A DNA stretch of 64,000 nucleotides. It comes from Heyndrickxia shackletonii (lineage in GTDB: Bacteria > Bacillota > Bacilli > Bacillales > Bacillaceae_C). The position numbers and the translations under genes are program-made. The notes below the pieces were generated by a model. The model had not been told where the DNA came from. It made no database searches and was given only the letters and a program-made list of their open reading frames with translations. Positions 60,814 to 64,000 of the stretch are shown here, in pieces; the first letter of the stretch is position 1; each line of letters starts with the position of its first letter. The stretch covers positions 525,734 through 589,733 of the forward strand of contig NZ_LJJC01000004.1 of the NCBI RefSeq assembly GCF_001420715.1, in the 5' to 3' direction.

Positions 60814-61959
60814 TTGGTACAAAAGGTTGTAATCAATGCCAAGATTTTTACAGGTGAAACAGAAATTGCAAATGGATATATTCGTTTTCAGGATAAAATC
60901 ATCGAGACGGGCTCAATGGACGGGTTCCAAGAACAAAGCGACGAAGAGGTCATCAATGCGAAAGGAAAAATTATTATACCAGGAATGATTGATGTCCATA
61001 TTCATGGCGGATATGGTGTTGATGTAATGGATGCCGACCCTGAAAAACTGGCATTTTTAAGTGACAAGCTTTTGGATGAAGGGGTAACCTCTTTTTTTGC
61101 GACAACAATTACACAAGATTATCCTGCGATTGAAAAGGCTCTTCGTGCAGTTAAAGCCGCAAAAGAATCCGGAAATACTATTATTGAAGGCGTTCATTTG
61201 GAAGGGCCGTTTATTTCTGAAAAAAGAGCTGGTGCACAACCTTTGGAATTTATCAAAGCACCCGATATAGACTTATTTTTAAAATGGCATGAAGCTTCCG
61301 GCAACCTTATCAAACTTGTCACGTATGCACCGGAAAAAGAAGGAGCACGTGAATTTGAAAAGGTGATGATGGAACGTGGAATTGTACCTTCTATGGGTCA
61401 TTCGGACGCTGTTCGCGAGGAACTTTTACAAAGTAAAACCACACATGCGACCCATATGTATAACGGGATGCGCGGATTGCATCATCGTGAAGCAGGTGTA
61501 GCGGGCCACGCTTTATTATCGCCGCAAATTCAAGTAGAAATGATTGCGGATGGGATACATGTCCACCCTGATATGGTGAATTTAACATATAAAGTAAAAG
61601 GAGCATCCGGAATGGTGTTGATTTCCGATGCGATGAGAGCGAAAGGTATGCCTGATGGAGTATCGGAATTAGGCGGGCAAAAAGTATATGTGAAAAACGG
61701 AGAGGCACGTTTGGAAAATGGCTCACTTGCGGGAAGTATTTTAAAGATGGACCAAGCTTTCCGAAATATTATTCAGTTTACTGGCTGCAGCATTCGTGAT
61801 GCGGTTCAAATGACCTCTGTTAATCAAGCGAAGGAATTTGGACTTACTTCGAAAGGTACTTTAACAACGGGAAAAGACGCGGATTTCGTCATCATGGATG
61901 AAAGCTTACACGTATGTGAAACCTATTCGTTAGGAAGGAAACATCAGAGAGGGGAATAG
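60814..61959 (+). CDS. nagA: N-acetylglucosamine-6-phosphate deacetylase
   Basis: A 381-residue amidohydrolase-superfamily enzyme that removes acetate from GlcNAc-6-phosphate. Metal and substrate residues are visible in GMIDVHIHGGYG, GVHLEGPFIS, SMGHSDA, THMYNGM and LISDAMRAKG. TTG start follows GAGGTGGGCAGCA. First gene of the nag operon, five bases before nagB; the NagR operator lies upstream. Confidence 0.95.
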   Translation: MVQKVVINAKIFTGETEIANGYIRFQDKIIETGSMDGFQEQSDEEVINAKGKIIIPGMIDVHIHGGYGVDVMDADPEKLAFLSDKLLDEGVTSFFATTITQDYPAIEKALRAVKAAKESGNTIIEGVHLEGPFISEKRAGAQPLEFIKAPDIDLFLKWHEASGNLIKLVTYAPEKEGAREFEKVMMERGIVPSMGHSDAVREELLQSKTTHATHMYNGMRGLHHREAGVAGHALLSPQIQVEMIADGIHVHPDMVNLTYKVKGASGMVLISDAMRAKGMPDGVSELGGQKVYVKNGEARLENGSLAGSILKMDQAFRNIIQFTGCSIRDAVQMTSVNQAKEFGLTSKGTLTTGKDADFVIMDESLHVCETYSLGRKHQRGE

Positions 61960-61964
61960 TCATA

Positions 61965-62693
61965 ATGGAAATTTTAACATTTAAATCAGATAAAGATGCA
62001 GCACAAAAAGCATTTGAAATTGTACGCGATGGTGTGGTAAGCGGACGTGTTTCTACACTTGGACTTGCTACAGGAGGAACCCCTGTTGAATTTTATAAAA
62101 AGATGAGAGAATCTAATTTGGATGTGTCCTCTATTTCTACCGTTAATTTAGATGAATATGTTGGGTTAGAAAAAAATGATCCAAACAGTTATCATTATTA
62201 TATGGAGAAAGAGTTATTTTCTCATATGAATTTTAAAGAATCTTTTTTACCAAATGGAATGGCTAAAGATTTAGAAGCAGAGTGCAGAAGATATGAGAAA
62301 ATCTTGAAAAATCATGCTGTTGACATTCAAATCCTTGGCATTGGGGCGAATGGTCATATTGGATTTAATGAGCCGGGAACCTCTTTTGACGCAGAAACTC
62401 ACATTGTTGAATTAACAGAGTCAACAAGAGAAGCGAATAAACGCTATTTTGAAAAAGAAGAGGATGTTCCAAAGTACGCCATTTCAATGGGGATTAAGTC
62501 CATTTTAGCAGCGAAAAAAATTATTTTGTTAGCATTTGGCCGCTCCAAAGCAGAAGCAATTAAGGAGATGGTTGAAGGTGCGATTGATCCTTCATGTCCT
62601 GCATCTATTTTGCAAAAGCATCCTAATGTGACTGTGTTGGCGGATGAAGAAGCGGCCGTCTTGCTTAAGGAAGGGATAACAAGTGATCGATAA
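61965..62693 (+). CDS. nagB: glucosamine-6-phosphate deaminase
   Basis: A 242-residue enzyme converting GlcN-6-phosphate to fructose-6-phosphate and ammonia. Active-site motifs are LATGGTPVEFY, VNLDEYVGL, GIGANGHIGFNEPG and the C-terminal SCPASILQKH. It is the short Bacillus type (about 242 residues, without the allosteric extension of E. coli NagB). ATG follows GAGAGGGGAATAGTCATA. It overlaps nagR by 11 bases. Confidence 0.96.
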   Translation: MEILTFKSDKDAAQKAFEIVRDGVVSGRVSTLGLATGGTPVEFYKKMRESNLDVSSISTVNLDEYVGLEKNDPNSYHYYMEKELFSHMNFKESFLPNGMAKDLEAECRRYEKILKNHAVDIQILGIGANGHIGFNEPGTSFDAETHIVELTESTREANKRYFEKEEDVPKYAISMGIKSILAAKKIILLAFGRSKAEAIKEMVEGAIDPSCPASILQKHPNVTVLADEEAAVLLKEGITSDR

Positions 62694-63393
62694 GGGTTCG
62701 CCCGTTCCGATTTATTATCAAATTCAGCAAGTGATAAAGGAACAAATTAAGAAGGGGGAATGGTCCGTTGGGGATGCCATTCCTTCTGAACGTATTTTAT
62801 CGGAGCAGTTCGAGGTCAGCCGAATGACCATCAGGCAGGCAGTTCAAGGTCTTGTGGATGAAGGGGTGCTCACGCGCAAACGTGGAAGCGGGACCTTTGT
62901 CAGCAATGAAAAAGTAGAGCAGCCATTAAGAGGTGTTACAAGTTTTACCAAACTAATGGAGCAGCGCGGAATGATACCGTCCAGCAAAATTATTTCTTTT
63001 TTGAAAAGGAAACCATCCGATGTGGAGGCAGAACATCTGGAAATGGATCAGGCAGTAGAGGTTTTACAAATCGAGCGAATTCGTCTCGGAAATAATACGC
63101 CGATTGCCATAGAAACGACCATCATTCCATGGCCATTTGCGGAAGGTATTACTGTGGAAGATATGGAGCATTCCTTATACGAATTTATCGAAGAGAAAAA
63201 GGGGCTGGATCTTGGAGAAGGCAGGCAATCCATCGAAGCCATCAGCGCAGATAAACAAACTGCAAACCAACTGGATCTCCCAACAGGGTCTCCAATTCTC
63301 TTAATTGAGAGGGTTACAACTTTAAAGAACGGAACCCCTTTCGAATATGTCCGCTCCCATTACGCAGGCAGCAGATTCAAATTCTATTTATAA
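62683..63393 (+). CDS. nagR: GntR-family (HutC) repressor NagR/YvoA
   Basis: A 236-residue regulator with an N-terminal winged helix (PIYYQIQQVIKEQIKKGEW...SRMTIRQAVQGLVDEGVL) and a C-terminal UTRA ligand domain (LEMDQAVEVLQIERIRLG, SPILLIERVT). The B. subtilis protein binds GlcNAc-6-P or GlcN-6-P and releases dre sites. GTG at 62683 overlaps the nagB stop and is preceded by AAGGAAGGG. A terminator follows. Confidence 0.94.
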   Translation: MIDKGSPVPIYYQIQQVIKEQIKKGEWSVGDAIPSERILSEQFEVSRMTIRQAVQGLVDEGVLTRKRGSGTFVSNEKVEQPLRGVTSFTKLMEQRGMIPSSKIISFLKRKPSDVEAEHLEMDQAVEVLQIERIRLGNNTPIAIETTIIPWPFAEGITVEDMEHSLYEFIEEKKGLDLGEGRQSIEAISADKQTANQLDLPTGSPILLIERVTTLKNGTPFEYVRSHYAGSRFKFYL

Positions 63394-63400
63394 TAAAGGA

Positions 63401-63428
63401 CACTAACATTTGTTGGTGTTTTTTTTTT
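63401..63428 (+). terminator. terminator of the nag operon
   Basis: CACTAACA and TGTTGGTG form a stem around a two-base loop, followed by ten T residues. Confidence 0.92.
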
Positions 63429-63492
63429 ATGGAAAATCGAGAACAAAAAATGTCAACTGGCCCGATTTAAATATCTACCCTCAAAAAAACTG

Positions 63493-63518
63493 CAAATTAT
63501 CAATCTATGTGCCGATAA
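63493..63518 (+). promoter_or_regulatory. sigma-D-type (motility) promoter before the chemotaxis receptor
   Basis: GCCGATAA at 63511-63518 is a near-exact sigma-D -10 element (consensus GCCGATAT), and CAAA lies 14 bases upstream in the place of TAAA. This fits the chemotaxis gene that starts 54 bases downstream. Confidence 0.65.
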
Positions 63519-63572
63519 AAAATAGGTATGAACAAACAACCATGTAAAGCCACCATGAAAAGGAGAAAAGTC

Positions 63573-64000
63573 ATGCAATTATTACGTAACATTAAAATTT
63601 CAAGGAAAATATTTTTATTTATTCTGATTGAAGTTTGTTCACTCTTGGTTGTCGGCTGGTGTGGACTATACTATATCTCGGATATGGCTGGGAAATCAGA
63701 TTCCCTGTATCAAAATCGACTGATTCCAAACCAAATGTTAGGGGAAGTATCACAGTATAACACTGCAATTAATTCCGACATTTTGCAACTGATGCTTACA
63801 ACTAATGATCAACAAAATGAGACATTAAAGCAAAGCATAAGTATTGTACAAAAACAGAACGATGAAACTATCAATAAGCTCAGCAAAGCCCATTTATCAT
63901 CAAAGGAACTAGATAAAATACAGGAATATCAAAAAAAAGTACCGGAATTAGCACAAGCAAGGGAAGAAGTAATTCAACTGGCAATCGAAAACAAAAATAC
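63573..64000 (+). CDS. methyl-accepting chemotaxis receptor (3' end outside window)
   Basis: The visible 142 residues start MQLLRNIKISRKIFLFILIE, a membrane helix (about 12-34), followed by a helical extracytoplasmic region with conserved Asn/Gln-rich helices of the four-helix-bundle MCP sensor domain (TAINSDILQLMLTTNDQQNE). The HAMP and signalling domains would lie beyond the window. ATG follows AAAGGAGAAAAG. A sigma-D-type promoter lies upstream. Confidence 0.85.
   Translation, partial: MQLLRNIKISRKIFLFILIEVCSLLVVGWCGLYYISDMAGKSDSLYQNRLIPNQMLGEVSQYNTAINSDILQLMLTTNDQQNETLKQSISIVQKQNDETINKLSKAHLSSKELDKIQEYQKKVPELAQAREEVIQLAIENKN

Overview
The window looks like chromosomal DNA from a low-GC, endospore-forming member of the Bacillaceae; the genus cannot be fixed from sequence alone. 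Pointers are AGGAGG-type ribosome sites, frequent TTG/GTG starts, a nagA-nagB-nagR operon, a bacillopeptidase F gene, yrkH-yrkI-yrkJ order, two YjcZ-type mini-proteins, CcpA cre boxes and a sigma-D-like promoter before a chemotaxis receptor. No rRNA, tRNA, prophage or CRISPR array was seen.

Layout. 1-2.2 kb: sulfur-relay genes yrkH (5' end missing), yrkI and yrkJ, with a small inverted-repeat element inside the operon. 2.3-5.5 kb: VOC protein, spore-photolyase-like radical SAM enzyme, nucleoside hydrolase, small membrane protein. 5.5-9.3 kb: peptide-recycling block (amidohydrolase, Lrp-type regulator, M42 aminopeptidase, D-aminopeptidase DppA). 9.6-23.6 kb: a segment bounded by two inverted, nearly identical IS256-family elements (1,498 bp each, perfect 8-bp target duplications), holding an Rgg-like regulator with a divergent amidohydrolase, an M50-like protease, an acyl-CoA dehydrogenase-like flavoprotein, YjcZ proteins, YdjO, a large secreted protein and CvfB/YitL. 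23.7-26.9 kb: VOC protein, ROK fructokinase, mannose-6-phosphate isomerase, then an ArsR regulator/SRPBCC pair that appears to be read from a leaderless mRNA. 27-31 kb: anchored sugar-binding protein, YesM-type kinase and YesN-type regulator. 31.2-34.5 kb: DUF4097/DUF2089/SHOCT-like operon and a NERD protein. 35-38.3 kb: CcpA-box-controlled sugar ABC transporter without its own ATPase. 38.4-39.7 kb: frameshifted methionine gamma-lyase-type gene. 39.9-47.1 kb: hydroxyacid dehydrogenase, then a LacI regulator and a carbohydrate operon (phosphoesterase, MFS carrier, Gfo/Idh/MocA oxidoreductase, ROK kinase) with repeated operator-like sites. 47.7-54.2 kb: DHA2 efflux pump and bacillopeptidase F. 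55-64 kb: second NERD protein, aldo/keto reductase, truncated uracil-DNA-glycosylase-like gene, LigB-type dioxygenase, zinc alcohol dehydrogenase, LCP ligase, nag operon and the start of a chemotaxis receptor.

The most unusual feature is noncoding. Many intergenic regions carry tandem repeats that differ in sequence from place to place yet keep a period of about 52 bp (four or five families) or 41-42 bp (two families). Several 52-bp units share a hairpin core or an AATAG...TTGTCC-like skeleton, and both IS256 copies sit inside 52-bp arrays. A separate family of about 110-150 bp that can fold into long hairpins sits directly after stop codons, once between the binding-protein gene and the permease genes of the ABC transporter.

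Two single-base indels (DUF2089 gene, methionine gamma-lyase gene) break otherwise good reading frames; both lie in short homopolymers and may be real or assembly errors. All counts and alignments were done by eye.
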